The notes beneath the pieces are model-generated. The model was not told the origin of the DNA. It made no database searches and saw only the letters and a list, made by a program, of their open reading frames with translations. Shown piece by piece: positions 1 through 10,074 of a stretch of 64,000 nucleotides of DNA (its first letter is position 1; every line of letters starts with the position of its first letter). Origin of the DNA: JAZDCZ01 sp046757925. GTDB lineage: Bacteria; Gemmatimonadota; Gemmatimonadetes; Gemmatimonadales; GWC2-71-9. The DNA is taken from positions 109,523 to 173,522 of the forward strand of contig JBHHZE010000001.1 in assembly GCA_046757925.1 (NCBI GenBank). The letters run 5' to 3'. The translations under genes and the position numbers were made by a program.

Positions 1-441
1 GTGAAGCGGATGTACGGAATATCGGAAAAGCAGTTTCGCAACGTGTTCGAGAGTATTCGGAGGGCCCCTGGCGTCACGGGCGACAACCTCTTGATCGCGC
101 TGGAGACCCGACTGGACAACATAGTGCACCGCATGGGATTCGCCGTGAGCAGGAACGCCGCGAGGCAGCTCGTACGGCACGGCCACGTCGAGGTGAACGG
201 ACGGGTCGTAGACATTCCCTCCTATCACGTCAAGGTGAACGACGAGGTGCGTGTATCAGAGAAGAGCCGCGATCTAGCTCTCGTGCGAGCCTCGCTCGAG
301 GCGTTGTCTCGCGCTCTTCCGGTTTCTTGGATTACTGTCGATGGGGAGAAGGCCGTAGGGAAAGTCACTGAAATGCCGACGCGCGCGACGATCCCCGTCG
401 ACGCGCAGGAGCAACTCATCGTTGAGCTCTACTCGAAATAA
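1..441 (+). CDS. rpsD: 30S ribosomal protein S4, 5' end outside the window
   Basis: This is the C-terminal 146 or so residues of ribosomal protein S4, a primary 16S rRNA binding protein of the small subunit that also acts in translational accuracy. The visible part starts at the conserved (K)VKRMYGISEKQF stretch, holds the S4 RNA-binding domain (RLDNIVHRMGF ... ARQLVRHGHVEVNGR) and ends with the classic LIVELYSK terminus. S4 is normally about 200 residues, so roughly 60 N-terminal residues lie before position 1. The GTG at position 1 encodes the internal valine of the KVKR motif and is not a start. The next gene, rpoA, begins one base after the stop, as in the usual alpha operon order. Confidence 0.96.
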   Translation: MKRMYGISEKQFRNVFESIRRAPGVTGDNLLIALETRLDNIVHRMGFAVSRNAARQLVRHGHVEVNGRVVDIPSYHVKVNDEVRVSEKSRDLALVRASLEALSRALPVSWITVDGEKAVGKVTEMPTRATIPVDAQEQLIVELYSK

Positions 442-442
442 T

Positions 443-1495
443 ATGACGATCGATTTAACTGGTTTAGTTCGGCCACACGTGGTCGAGATGGTGAGACGGG
501 AAGACGTCCCGTCGGCAGCGGAGTTCCGGCTTCAGCCCCTCGAACGGGGGTTCGGCCACACACTCGGCAACGCGCTCCGACGCATGTTGCTCTCATCGCT
601 GCAAGGGTCGGCGGTGTGGGCGTTTAGGCTGGAGGGAGTTGTTCACGAGCATCAGACGGTGCCGGGAGTGGCCGAAGATATCCATCAGATTATCCAGAAT
701 CTGAAGTCTCTGACCCTCGTGGTGGCGCCGGAAACCGATGGCGCTGTGCTCAAGCTCAGTGTCGGCAAGGCCGGCACGGTTACGGCCAGAGATATCGAAC
801 CCAACGGCAGCGTGACGATCATCGATCCCGACCACGTGCTGTTCACTCTCCAGGAAGACCGGGAGATGACCGGAGAGTTCTACGTGAACAAGGGTCGCGG
901 TTACGTTGAGGCCGCCCAACACTCGACCGACCGGAAACTTCCTGTGGATCTGGTTCGCATCGATGCCCTATACAATCCCGTGATTCGCGCAAACTTCACC
1001 GTTGCCGAGACTCGAGTCGGTCAACGGACGGACTTCGACAGTCTCACCCTATCGGTAGAGACGAATGGAGCGATCACTCCGGAAGACGGCGTGGCCTACG
1101 CGGCCGCGCTGTTGCAGGTGCATCTGCAGCACTTCATCGATTTTGGAGAGGTCCCACCGGCACCCAGCGAAGAGGAATCTTCGCCGGACAGCGACAGTGC
1201 ACAGTTGCGCGATCGGCTGGCGAAGTCGATCGACGATTGCGGACTCTCGGTACGATCCATCAACTCGTTGAAGAACTCGAACATCAGCACTCTTGGCGAC
1301 CTCGTGAAGTATTCCGAGGACGATATGCTCAAGGTGAAGAATGTCGGCGATAAGGCGCTCAAGGAAATCGCCGCGATGCTCGCTCGCGAGGGGCTGAGCT
1401 TCGGCATGGACGTGGAAGAGTCGCCGCAGGATATGGTTGCAGCTGCGTCCCCGGCCACCCCAGGCGTCACCGGCGAATCGGACGGAGCGGCCTAG
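443..1495 (+). CDS. rpoA: DNA-directed RNA polymerase subunit alpha
   Basis: This is the alpha subunit of RNA polymerase (350 aa), which dimerises to seed enzyme assembly and contacts promoter UP elements and activators. The N-terminal domain (about 1-230) carries the family signature ERGFGHTLGNALRRMLLSSL. After a flexible acidic linker, the C-terminal domain (about 255-320) carries the helix-hairpin-helix region SINSLKNSNISTLGDLV ... VKNVGDKALKEI. The reading frame is open upstream to 422, but ATG 443 (MTIDLTGLVRP) is chosen because it follows the rpsD stop by one base and fits the family N-terminus. A Gly/Ser/Ala-rich tail follows the last domain. Confidence 0.97.
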   Translation: MTIDLTGLVRPHVVEMVRREDVPSAAEFRLQPLERGFGHTLGNALRRMLLSSLQGSAVWAFRLEGVVHEHQTVPGVAEDIHQIIQNLKSLTLVVAPETDGAVLKLSVGKAGTVTARDIEPNGSVTIIDPDHVLFTLQEDREMTGEFYVNKGRGYVEAAQHSTDRKLPVDLVRIDALYNPVIRANFTVAETRVGQRTDFDSLTLSVETNGAITPEDGVAYAAALLQVHLQHFIDFGEVPPAPSEEESSPDSDSAQLRDRLAKSIDDCGLSVRSINSLKNSNISTLGDLVKYSEDDMLKVKNVGDKALKEIAAMLAREGLSFGMDVEESPQDMVAAASPATPGVTGESDGAA

Positions 1496-1499
1496 AACC

Positions 1500-1856
1500 A
1501 TGCGGCACCGGAAGCGCGGCAAGCAACTCAGCAGAACAGCCAGCCATCGGCGGGCCTTGCTGCGTAATCTGGCCACGTCGCTTTTCAAGCACGAGCGCGT
1601 CGTTACCACACAGGCGAAGGCGAAAGAGCTCAGGCCCTATGCTGAAAAGCTCATTACCTGGGCGCGCCGAGGAGATCTTCATGCCCGCCGGCAGGTGGAG
1701 CGGTATGTCAAGGATCGCAAGGCTGCCGGGCGCCTGTTTGGCGACATCGGACCCCGCTTCCAAAGTCGGCCCGGTGGCTACACTCGCATCATCAAGTTGG
1801 GACACCGCTCAGGGGACGGTGCCGAGATGGCGCGAATAGAGTTACTCTCGGAGTGA
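1500..1856 (+). CDS. rplQ: 50S ribosomal protein L17
   Basis: This is large-subunit protein L17, 118 aa, within the normal 115-130 aa of short bacterial forms. It begins MRHRKRGKQLSRTASHRRALLRNL, the L17 signature, and contains the conserved TTxAKAKELRPYAEKLI helix and a C-terminal IELLSE end. ATG 1500 lies four bases after the rpoA stop, which supports it over the longer open frame that begins at 1437 inside rpoA. It is the last gene of the rpsD-rpoA-rplQ operon; a strong terminator follows at 1887-1914. Confidence 0.97.
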   Translation: MRHRKRGKQLSRTASHRRALLRNLATSLFKHERVVTTQAKAKELRPYAEKLITWARRGDLHARRQVERYVKDRKAAGRLFGDIGPRFQSRPGGYTRIIKLGHRSGDGAEMARIELLSE

Positions 1857-1886
1857 TTTGGGGGGGTTCGGTCCAGTCAGCGAGAT

Positions 1887-1914
1887 TGGGGGCCCGGAGG
1901 TCCCCATTTTTTTT
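1887..1914. terminator. Rho-independent terminator between rplQ and rpmB
   Basis: A six-pair stem (TGGGGG with TCCCCA, the innermost pair a G-T) and an eight-base loop is followed by eight T residues at 1907-1914. It sits 30 bases after the rplQ stop and directly abuts the stop of the convergent rpmB, so it ends the alpha operon and may also serve the opposite strand, although there the A-run precedes rather than follows the stem. Confidence 0.8.
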
Positions 1915-2131
1915 AAGACGAGGCCGCGAGCGCCGCGCCACGAGGCGCCTTGGTGACGCGGCCCGACCTGAGACACGCAGTGCAGACCCGGATTCGCTTG
2001 GGAGAACCGTCAACCAACGCTCTCACACGCTGCAAATTGGGTTGCCAGCGACGCTTGGTCTTGTTGTTCGCGTGACTTACGTTGTTACCGGACCGAGGTC
2101 CCTTACCACAGATGTCGCAGATGCGTGCCAT
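1913..2131 (-). CDS. rpmB: 50S ribosomal protein L28
   Basis: This is large-subunit protein L28, 72 aa. It reads MARICDICGKGPRSGNNVSHANNKTKRRW, typical of the family, then NLQRVRALVDGSPKRIRVCTACLRSG. Cys5/Cys8 and Cys50/Cys53 form two CxxC pairs, so this is the zinc-binding (C+) form of the protein. The gene converges on rplQ, sharing the terminator at its stop, and diverges from gmd. It stands alone rather than with rpmG. A plausible promoter reads leftward from 2215. Confidence 0.95.
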   Translation of the reverse strand: MARICDICGKGPRSGNNVSHANNKTKRRWQPNLQRVRALVDGSPKRIRVCTACLRSGRVTKAPRGAALAASS

Positions 2132-2186
2132 ATGTCCGTGAATGATCGGGTGTTCGTAACAAAAAGCTCCTACGGGGCAACAAACA

Positions 2187-2215
2187 AAGCTAGCGGCAGC
2201 CGGTCACCGATTCAA
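2187..2215 (-). promoter_or_regulatory. Candidate sigma-70 promoter for rpmB
   Basis: On the minus strand TTGAAT (2215-2210) and TAGCTT (2192-2187) are separated by exactly 17 bases, upstream of rpmB. Each hexamer matches consensus at about four of six positions, so this is only a candidate. Confidence 0.4.
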
Positions 2216-2233
2216 GGTCCTTAGGAGGTCGCG

Positions 2234-3195
<962 letters not shown>

Positions 3196-3199
<4 letters not shown>

Positions 3200-4143
3200 A
3201 GGTTCTGGTGACAGGAGCCGACGGCTTCGTCGGTTCGTGGCTGGTCCCCAAACTCCAGGAGAGTGGTCATGAGGTAACCGCGGCGGTTAGGCCGGCCGGA
3301 TCGGGTGGGGACGAAGTCCACCGGCAGCTGTCTAACGAAGTGCCGACTATCTCGCTTGAGCTGCTCGATCCGGAGTCTGTAAAACAGGCGCTGAACCACG
3401 AATGGGATGCCGTTGTCCATCTGGCGGCGATGGCGTCGGGGTCCGACGTGAACCGCGATCCGATGGCCGGGTGGAAGGTCAACACCGTGGGCACAGCGCT
3501 CTTAGTCCACGAGTTGGGGGAACGCGCGGTCGGGGGCCTAGACCCGGTGATCCTGATTGCGTCCACCGCTGAAGTCTACGGCGCTGGGAGTGCAACGCCT
3601 CGGATTGAGAGCGACCCCGCCCAGCCCACGTCTCCCTACGCGGCGACGAAACTCGCAGCCGAGTGTGCTGCGATGGAGGTCCATCGCAGAACGGGACTGA
3701 GGGTTATCGTTAGCCGGGCGTTTCCCCACACCGGTCCGGGTCAGGACGAGCGCTTCGTGGTTCCTGCGTTCACCAGGCGTCTCCGGGACGCCAAGCTGCG
3801 GGGGGCACCGGCGGTCAAGGTGGGTAACCTGACGCCGGTAAGAGAGTTCACCCACGTTGCCGACGTGGCGGACGCGTACGTGCAGCTGTTGCAAAAGGGA
3901 CAGGCGGGAGAGGTCTACAATGTGTCGTCTGGCCGTGGGATCACGATCCGGGAGCTGTTCTTCATGCTCACCGATGCCCTGGAGATGGAAGCCATACCCG
4001 AAGTCGACCCCCGGCTAGTACGGCGGGCCGACGTTCCCTATTTGGTAGGTGACAGCCGAAAACTCCGCGAGACAACGGGTTGGGAACCAAGCAAATCACT
4101 GGAACAGACCATCTTCGAGGTCGCACGTGCCCAAGCGGACTGA
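3196..4143 (+). CDS. rmd: NAD-dependent epimerase/reductase, probably GDP-6-deoxy-4-keto-mannose reductase
   Basis: An extended SDR enzyme (315 aa) with the cofactor motif VTGADGFVGSWL at the N-terminus, STAEVYG, and the catalytic SPYAATK. Family members that sit next to gmd reduce the 4-keto group of its product to GDP-D-rhamnose (Rmd); the GQDERFVVPAFTRR segment agrees with that group. The substrate cannot be proved from sequence, and related enzymes act on other 4-keto sugars. GTG 3196 overlaps the gmd stop (GTGA), showing translational coupling. The 3' end overlaps carB by 17 bases. Confidence 0.8.
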
Positions 4144-7100
4144 CATCCAGAAGATTCTTCTCATAGGGTCCGGTCCCATAGTGATTGGCCAGGCGGCGGA
4201 GTTCGACTATTCCGGAACCCAGGCCGTGACCGCGCTCAAGGAAGAGGGTTACCACGTAATTCTGGTGAACTCGAATCCCGCCACGATCATGACCGATCCG
4301 GAGTTGGCCGACCGGACCTATATCGAACCGGTGACGCCGGAGTGGGTGGCCAGGGTGATAGAGCTGGAACGTCCGGACGCTCTGTTGCCTACCATGGGAG
4401 GCCAGACCGGGCTCAACGTGGCCATGGCGCTCGCAAACGATGGAACGCTCGAACGCCTCGGGGTGGAGTTGATCGGAGCCGACCAACGAGCCATTCGGCT
4501 CGCGGAGGACCGGCAGGAGTTCGCGGCCGCAATGGAGCGGATTGGCCTTGCTGTTCCCCGCGGTTCCGTGATCCGGTCGCTCGAACACGCTATGGAGGCT
4601 ATCGAGGCCGTCGGCTATCCTGCGATCCTTCGCCCGTCGTACACGTTGGGCGGAACCGGCGGTGGTGTGGCGTACAATCGAGAAGAATACGAAGACATGG
4701 TTCGGCGGGCACTCGATCTCTCGCCCGTGGGTTCTGCACTGATCGAGCAATCGGTGTTGGGGTGGAAGGAGTTCGAACTCGAGGTAATGCGCGATGGCGC
4801 GGACAACGTCGTTATCGTGTGTTCGATCGAAAACTTCGATCCCATGGGTGTCCATACGGGAGACTCGATCACTGTGGCTCCCGCAATGACTCTCACCGAT
4901 CGCGAGTATCAGGTGATGCGTGATGCGGCCATCGGCATCATTCGTGAGATCGGTGTTGCGGCCGGTGGGTGCAACATTCAGTTCGCCGTTAACCCGCGGA
5001 CAGGTGAAATGCTCGTCATCGAGATGAATCCCCGCGTCTCCCGATCTTCGGCTCTTGCGTCGAAGGCCACGGGCTTTCCGATCGCGAGGATCGGCACTAA
5101 GGTAGCCGTGGGGTACACCTTGGACGAGCTGCCGAATGACATTACCAAGTCGACCCCGGCGTCGTTCGAACCCGTGCTCGACTACGTAGTTGTAAAATTC
5201 CCCCGCTTCGCGTTCGAGAAGTTTCCCGATGCTGACCCGGTACTCACGACTCAAATGAAGGCGGTGGGTGAGTCGATGGCGATCGGACGCACCTTCAAGG
5301 AGGCGTTTCAGAAAGGGTTGCGTGCTCTCGAGGTGGATCGGTCAGGCTGGACCGTAGGGGCGATCCCCGCAGACGATCGCCTGGTCTCCGATGATCTGGA
5401 GGCATTGAGACAGGCTATCCGGCAGCCCACTCCGGAGCGCTTGTTTCAGGTCAAGAGAGCGATGTACCGAGGGCTGACGCCGGGAGCGATCGCCGGTCTC
5501 ACGGGAATCGATCCGTGGTTTCTGAGTCAGCTGGCGGAGCTGATCGAGGCCGAGCGCGAATTCATGTCGCTGGACGATCTCGAGCCCGCGTCGATCCGTC
5601 GGATGAAACGGCAGGGCTTTTCCGATGGACAGTTGGCGGAACTGCGTGGCATGGAGGAACACGAGTTCAGAGATCTGCGCTGGTCTATGGATATCCATCC
5701 GTGTTACAAAGTGGTGGATACCTGCGCCGGTGAATTTCCGGCGGTGACACCCTATTTCTACTCCACGTACGACGACGAGAACGAATCGTCCCCGATAGGG
5801 CCTGAAGGAATAATCATTCTGGGAAGTGGCCCCAACCGCATCGGCCAGGGTGTAGAGTTCGACTACTGCTGTGTCCGTGCCGGTCTGGCATTCCGGGAGT
5901 TGGGCTACAAGACGATCATGGTGAACTCCAATCCTGAAACCGTGTCCACCGATTTCGATGTCTCCGACAAGCTCTACTTCGAGCCTCTGGCCCTGGAAGA
6001 TGTTCTGGAGATTGTTCGACTGGAGCGGCCGAAGGGAGTGGTGGTACAACTCGGTGGACAAACTCCGCTCAAGCTAACGAGAGCGCTGGAGAAGTCGGGC
6101 GTAAAGATTCTCGGCACCGGTCCCGACGCGATCGATATTGCAGAGGATCGTCGCCGCTTTGAAGCCGTAGCGCGGCAGCTCGATGTTGAGCAGCCTCCAA
6201 ATGGAACGGTGATGAGCGTAGAAGATGCGGTGACGGCCGCGAAACGGGTCGGTTATCCCGTTCTGTTGCGACCATCGTACGTGCTCGGCGGGCGGGCGAT
6301 GGAAATCGTGTACGACGAGCAGGATCTGCGGAACTACTTCGAACGTGCCACCCGGGTGTCTCCCGATCATCCGGTGCTGATCGACCGCTTCTTGGAGGAT
6401 GCGTTCGAGGCCGATGTCGATGCGGTTGCGGATGGACAGCAGTGTTTCATCGGTGGTGTGATGCAGCACATAGAGGACGCCGGAATCCATTCCGGAGATT
6501 CGGCCTGTGTGTTGCCATCGTACCTCATCGATGAAGCGGCGGTAGAAGAGATGCGTCGGCATACCCGTGCGTTCGCCCGCGCGCTGGGGGTGGTGGGCCT
6601 GATCAACGTACAGTATGCGGTGCGGGATGGCGTGGTCTACGTTCTCGAGGTGAATCCCAGAGGATCCCGTACCGTTCCCTTCGTGAGCAAGGCGACGGGG
6701 GTCTCGCTGGCCCAACTGGCCTCCGCCGTAATGGTGGGAAAGTCGCTGGCCGAGTTGGGCGTGCAAGAAGACAATTCGCTACCCTATGTTGCGGTCAAGG
6801 AGGCGGTTTTCCCGTTCGCCAAGCTGACCGGAGTCGATCCGTTGCTGGGTCCGGAGATGCGGTCGACCGGTGAGGTGATGGGGATCGCAGAGAACTTCGG
6901 TATGTCGTTCGCGAAGGCGCAGATCGGGGCTGATGGACAGCTGCCCCTTTCCGGTTCGGTGATGGTTACCGTGAACGACAATGACAAACCAACCGTGCGC
7001 CCGATCGTGCAGCGTCTCGTGGAGTTGGGTTTCACCGTTGTGGCAACTGCAGGTACGGCCCGCTACTTGACCGGAGGCGGCATTCCGGTGAGGGAGGTAC

Positions 7101-7393
7101 TCAAAGTCCATGAGGGACGGCCCAATGCCAAGGACCTCATCGTTTCCGGCGAAGTTCAACTCCTGATCAACACTCCGTTGGGCAAATTCACTCAGCGTGA
7201 CGACTACGACATTCGGCGAACTGCGATCAAGCACAATGTGCCTTATTGCACTACCGTATCGGCCGCCAAGGCCGCGTGTGATGCGATATCCGCACTCAGG
7301 AATCAGGAATACTCGGTCCGTTGCCTCCAGGAGTGGTATTCACGCAGGAGGGTCGCGGCTCCCATCTCGGTAGTGCTGGAGACCGGGCGGTGA
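4127..7393 (+). CDS. carB: Carbamoyl-phosphate synthase large subunit
   Basis: The large subunit (1088 aa; the family is about 1070) makes carbamoyl phosphate from bicarbonate, ammonia and two ATP, for arginine and pyrimidine synthesis. Two homologous ATP-grasp halves are evident: the first starts IQKILLIGSGPIVIGQAAEFDYSG, the second GIIILGSGPNRIGQGVEFDYCC. Each has its ATP-binding loops and an EMNPR or EVNPRGSR motif. A C-terminal MGS-like allosteric domain begins about residue 945 (VTVNDNDKPTV). GTG 4127 is chosen because homology starts at VPKRTDIQKILLIG; the open frame extends to 4049. The small subunit carA is not in the window, and placement among sugar genes is unusual. Confidence 0.96.
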   Translation: MPKRTDIQKILLIGSGPIVIGQAAEFDYSGTQAVTALKEEGYHVILVNSNPATIMTDPELADRTYIEPVTPEWVARVIELERPDALLPTMGGQTGLNVAMALANDGTLERLGVELIGADQRAIRLAEDRQEFAAAMERIGLAVPRGSVIRSLEHAMEAIEAVGYPAILRPSYTLGGTGGGVAYNREEYEDMVRRALDLSPVGSALIEQSVLGWKEFELEVMRDGADNVVIVCSIENFDPMGVHTGDSITVAPAMTLTDREYQVMRDAAIGIIREIGVAAGGCNIQFAVNPRTGEMLVIEMNPRVSRSSALASKATGFPIARIGTKVAVGYTLDELPNDITKSTPASFEPVLDYVVVKFPRFAFEKFPDADPVLTTQMKAVGESMAIGRTFKEAFQKGLRALEVDRSGWTVGAIPADDRLVSDDLEALRQAIRQPTPERLFQVKRAMYRGLTPGAIAGLTGIDPWFLSQLAELIEAEREFMSLDDLEPASIRRMKRQGFSDGQLAELRGMEEHEFRDLRWSMDIHPCYKVVDTCAGEFPAVTPYFYSTYDDENESSPIGPEGIIILGSGPNRIGQGVEFDYCCVRAGLAFRELGYKTIMVNSNPETVSTDFDVSDKLYFEPLALEDVLEIVRLERPKGVVVQLGGQTPLKLTRALEKSGVKILGTGPDAIDIAEDRRRFEAVARQLDVEQPPNGTVMSVEDAVTAAKRVGYPVLLRPSYVLGGRAMEIVYDEQDLRNYFERATRVSPDHPVLIDRFLEDAFEADVDAVADGQQCFIGGVMQHIEDAGIHSGDSACVLPSYLIDEAAVEEMRRHTRAFARALGVVGLINVQYAVRDGVVYVLEVNPRGSRTVPFVSKATGVSLAQLASAVMVGKSLAELGVQEDNSLPYVAVKEAVFPFAKLTGVDPLLGPEMRSTGEVMGIAENFGMSFAKAQIGADGQLPLSGSVMVTVNDNDKPTVRPIVQRLVELGFTVVATAGTARYLTGGGIPVREVLKVHEGRPNAKDLIVSGEVQLLINTPLGKFTQRDDYDIRRTAIKHNVPYCTTVSAAKAACDAISALRNQEYSVRCLQEWYSRRRVAAPISVVLETGR

Positions 7394-8319
7394 ACGCCTC
7401 ATTACTAGACGAGTTGAGCGCAGGCATACGCGGCCAGGTGAGATTCGATGAGCCGCTTGCGGCATATACCACGTATAGAATCGGCGGACCGGCGGCTGCA
7501 CTGGTGCTCCCGGCCTCCACCGAGGACGTAGTGGAGGTGATGCGTCTGTGTAGCCGGTCCGAGGCGCGGTGGCTGACAATCGGCCTCGGATCGAACGTGC
7601 TGATCTCCGACGCTGGTTTTGCTGGAATCGTGGTCCGTTTGGGCAAAGGGATGGATAGCGTCGATCACATGGACGGTGGTGAGGTGTGGCGTGTGGGTGC
7701 CGGATTGCCGACACCGCTACTTGCACGCCGCACGGCCAGAGCTGGCTTCGCGGGAATTCACAGATTGATCGGTGTTCCCGGAACGGTGGGTGGTGGTGTG
7801 GCGATGAACGCGGGCGCCCATGGACAGGACTTCTCGCAGGTGGTGCGCAGCGTCGAAGTGGTCGAGGAGAGTGGGGTGGTACGGGAAGTCACAACCGAAG
7901 ACATTCCGTGGTGCTATCGGGCCAGCGGTATCAGCGGGGCGATCGTAACACGTGCAACGTTGCAGCTCCTGCCTGGTGATAGCGCCGAGCTGCAAGCAGA
8001 CATTCGGAAGTATTTCAAGTGGCGTAAGGCAGGCACTCCCTTCGACGAGCCGTGCTGTGGTTCGGTGTTCCGCAACCCGTGTATGGTCGAGGGCTGTCAA
8101 GGAGACACCAGTCGTACGGCCGGCCGGTGCATAGACGCGGCGGGCCTCAAGGGGTTCCGGATAGGTGGGGCCAAGGTATCCGAGAGGCACGCGAACTACA
8201 TCGTGAACGTCGGTGGGGCGACTGCGGCCGACGTACGGGCACTGATCGATGTGGTACGAGAAAAAGTTCTCAAGCAGTTGGACATTGAGCTTCAGCTGGA
8301 AGTGAAACTAATTGAATAG
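7390..8319 (+). CDS. murB: UDP-N-acetylenolpyruvoylglucosamine reductase
   Basis: An FAD enzyme of peptidoglycan synthesis (309 aa) that reduces the enolpyruvyl group of UDP-GlcNAc to give UDP-N-acetylmuramate. It shows the FAD-binding core (TTYRIGGPA, LGSNVLISDAGFAGIVVRLG, GIPG-type loop as GVPGTVGGGVAMNAGA) and the C-terminal CCGSVFRNP motif, in which Ser225 is the expected proton donor. The short form without the type I insertion suggests type II MurB. GTG 7390 overlaps the carB stop as GTGA and has GGAG eight bases upstream; the frame is open to 7321, but no family sequence lies there. Confidence 0.95.
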   Translation: MNASLLDELSAGIRGQVRFDEPLAAYTTYRIGGPAAALVLPASTEDVVEVMRLCSRSEARWLTIGLGSNVLISDAGFAGIVVRLGKGMDSVDHMDGGEVWRVGAGLPTPLLARRTARAGFAGIHRLIGVPGTVGGGVAMNAGAHGQDFSQVVRSVEVVEESGVVREVTTEDIPWCYRASGISGAIVTRATLQLLPGDSAELQADIRKYFKWRKAGTPFDEPCCGSVFRNPCMVEGCQGDTSRTAGRCIDAAGLKGFRIGGAKVSERHANYIVNVGGATAADVRALIDVVREKVLKQLDIELQLEVKLIE

Positions 8320-8328
8320 CAAACGAGT

Positions 8329-8919
8329 GTGGTGAGAGTGTCCGACTATTTCGTCCATGAGAGTTCCTATATAGACGATGGCGCCGAGGTTGGAGAGGGG
8401 ACCAAGATCTGGCACTACTGCCACGTGATGCCGGGAGCACGTATCGGCCGCAACTGCAACCTCGGTCAGAATGTTGTTGTGATGCCTCGAGTTACGGTAG
8501 GCGACAACGTGAAAATTCAGAACAACGTCTCGCTGTATGAGGGAGTCATTCTGGAGGACGACGTGTTCTGTGGGCCGTCTTGCGTATTCACCAACGTTGG
8601 TACTCCCAGGGCCAACACGTCACGCAAGGGAGAATACGAGAAGACTTTGGTCCGTCGCGGCGCGTCCATCGGTGCCAACGCCACCGTCGTGTGCGGCACG
8701 GAACTAGGCGAGTTCTCGTTTGTAGGTGCGGGGGCCGTGGTGACCGCCGATGTGCCGGCGTACGCGTTGATGCTCGGGGTGCCGGCCCGAAGGGTAGGTT
8801 GGATGTGTCGCTGTGGCCAACGGTTGCACCTCGCCCAGGGAGTTGGAAAATGTGAACGGTGCGGCTTGGCCTACCGCGAACGGGACGGTTGTCTGCGGCA
8901 GATTGACCCTCCCACGTGA
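8329..8919 (+). CDS. wbpD: WbpD-like N-acetyltransferase (UDP-3-amino-GlcNAcA acetyltransferase)
   Basis: A left-handed beta-helix (hexapeptide repeat) acetyltransferase, 196 aa. It opens DYFVHESSYIDDGAEVGEGTKIWHYCHVMPGARIG, the WbpD/WlbB hallmark, and has many IGxNxx turns. Family members acetylate the 3-amino group of UDP-2-acetamido-3-amino-glucuronate with acetyl-CoA. The C-terminus adds CRCGQRL ... CERCG, a four-Cys zinc-ribbon-like tail. Three in-frame GTG codons (8329, 8332, 8338) are possible starts; the last puts MSDYFVHES at the front and is the most family-like. The next three genes complete the same pathway. Confidence 0.88.
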   Translation: MVRVSDYFVHESSYIDDGAEVGEGTKIWHYCHVMPGARIGRNCNLGQNVVVMPRVTVGDNVKIQNNVSLYEGVILEDDVFCGPSCVFTNVGTPRANTSRKGEYEKTLVRRGASIGANATVVCGTELGEFSFVGAGAVVTADVPAYALMLGVPARRVGWMCRCGQRLHLAQGVGKCERCGLAYRERDGCLRQIDPPT

Positions 8920-8958
8920 CGCACGTAAGTTTGTACGTTTTCAAGACTTGGACATAAC

Positions 8959-10074
8959 GTGCCGATCCCGCTTCTGGACCTCAAGGCCCAGTTCGAAACT
9001 ATAAGGGATGATGTTGTGCCGGCGATCCTCGATGTCGTCGAAAGCCAGCGCTTCATCATGGGTGAACTGGTCGAGCGACTGGAATGTGCTATCGCCGGAC
9101 TGGCCGGGGCATCGTGTGGCATCGCGTGTGCCAGCGGGACCGATGCTCTTCTGTTGTCGCTGAAGGCGCTCCGACTCGAGCCGGGTGACGAGGTCATCAC
9201 CACGCCGTTCACCTTTTTCGCGACCGCCGGAGCGATTTGCAACGCGGGCGGGCGCCCGGTGTTCGTTGATATCGATCCCGACACGTTCAATATCGATGTA
9301 GATCAAGCTGCCGCGGCGGTTTCGTCTCGCACGCGAGCCATAGTACCGGTCCATCTGTTCGGCCAGATGGCCAGGATGGAAAGTCTCACCGCACTGGCGG
9401 AGCAGCACGATCTGGCCATTGTGGAAGATGCTGCACAGGCTATTGGAGCCAGGCGGCAAATTGACGGCCGGTGGCGCTCGGCCGGTGGGTTGGGCACAAC
9501 GGGTGCGTTTTCATTCTTTCCGAGCAAGAACTTGGGTTGTTGGGGTGACGGCGGCATGATCGTTACCAGCGACCGTGAATTGGCGGCGCGGCTCAGAAAG
9601 TTGCGGACCCACGGCGGCGCAAAGCAGTACCACCACGAGGAAGTGGGCATCAACAGTCGTCTCGACGCCATTCAGGCTGCTGTTCTGCTCACCAAGGTTC
9701 CGCATTTGGGTGCATGGGCGGATGCGAGGAGAGCGAATGCTGCCAGGTACGCCCAGTGTTGGGAGGATGTAGATACCGTGCGATGTCCGTTGACCGATCC
9801 AGGCAACGAGCATGTCTACCATCAATACACGATTCGAGCCGAGCGCCGTGACGAACTGAAGACGTTTCTGTCCGAGAGAGGAATCGGGTCTGCGGTATAC
9901 TACCCGCGGGCGCTACACATGCAGCCGTGCTTCGCGGACCTCGGCTACCGAGAAGGACAGTTCGAAGCGTCAGAGCGTGCGTGTGATGAGGTGCTGTCGC
10001 TTCCGATCTATCCTGAGCTTTCCGAACAGCAGTTGGACGAAGCGGTTGCTGTGGTGAAGGAGTTCTATCGATGA
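8959..10074 (+). CDS. wbpE: WbpE-like PLP-dependent sugar aminotransferase (DegT/DnrJ/EryC1 family)
   Basis: A 371-aa nucleotide-sugar aminotransferase that would install the 3-amino group on UDP-3-keto-GlcNAcA, using glutamate. It begins IPLLDLKAQFETI, has the GTDALLLSLKAL and VEDAAQAIGA blocks, and the PLP lysine Lys190 in SFFPSKNLGCWGDGGM. Length and motifs match WbpE. GTG 8959 is used; only a weak ribosome site is seen. The stop overlaps the oxidoreductase start as ATGA. Assignment to this pathway rests on the neighbouring WbpD, WbpB and WbpA homologues. Confidence 0.88.
   Translation: MPIPLLDLKAQFETIRDDVVPAILDVVESQRFIMGELVERLECAIAGLAGASCGIACASGTDALLLSLKALRLEPGDEVITTPFTFFATAGAICNAGGRPVFVDIDPDTFNIDVDQAAAAVSSRTRAIVPVHLFGQMARMESLTALAEQHDLAIVEDAAQAIGARRQIDGRWRSAGGLGTTGAFSFFPSKNLGCWGDGGMIVTSDRELAARLRKLRTHGGAKQYHHEEVGINSRLDAIQAAVLLTKVPHLGAWADARRANAARYAQCWEDVDTVRCPLTDPGNEHVYHQYTIRAERRDELKTFLSERGIGSAVYYPRALHMQPCFADLGYREGQFEASERACDEVLSLPIYPELSEQQLDEAVAVVKEFYR

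Noticed and set aside
1..3. GTG at position 1 as the rpsD start
   Set aside because: It encodes the Val of the conserved KVKRMYG motif well inside S4; about 60 residues lie upstream of the window.
3968..5254. Minus-strand frame of 428 codons opposite carB
   Set aside because: It is the mirror of highly conserved carB and shows no protein-like composition.
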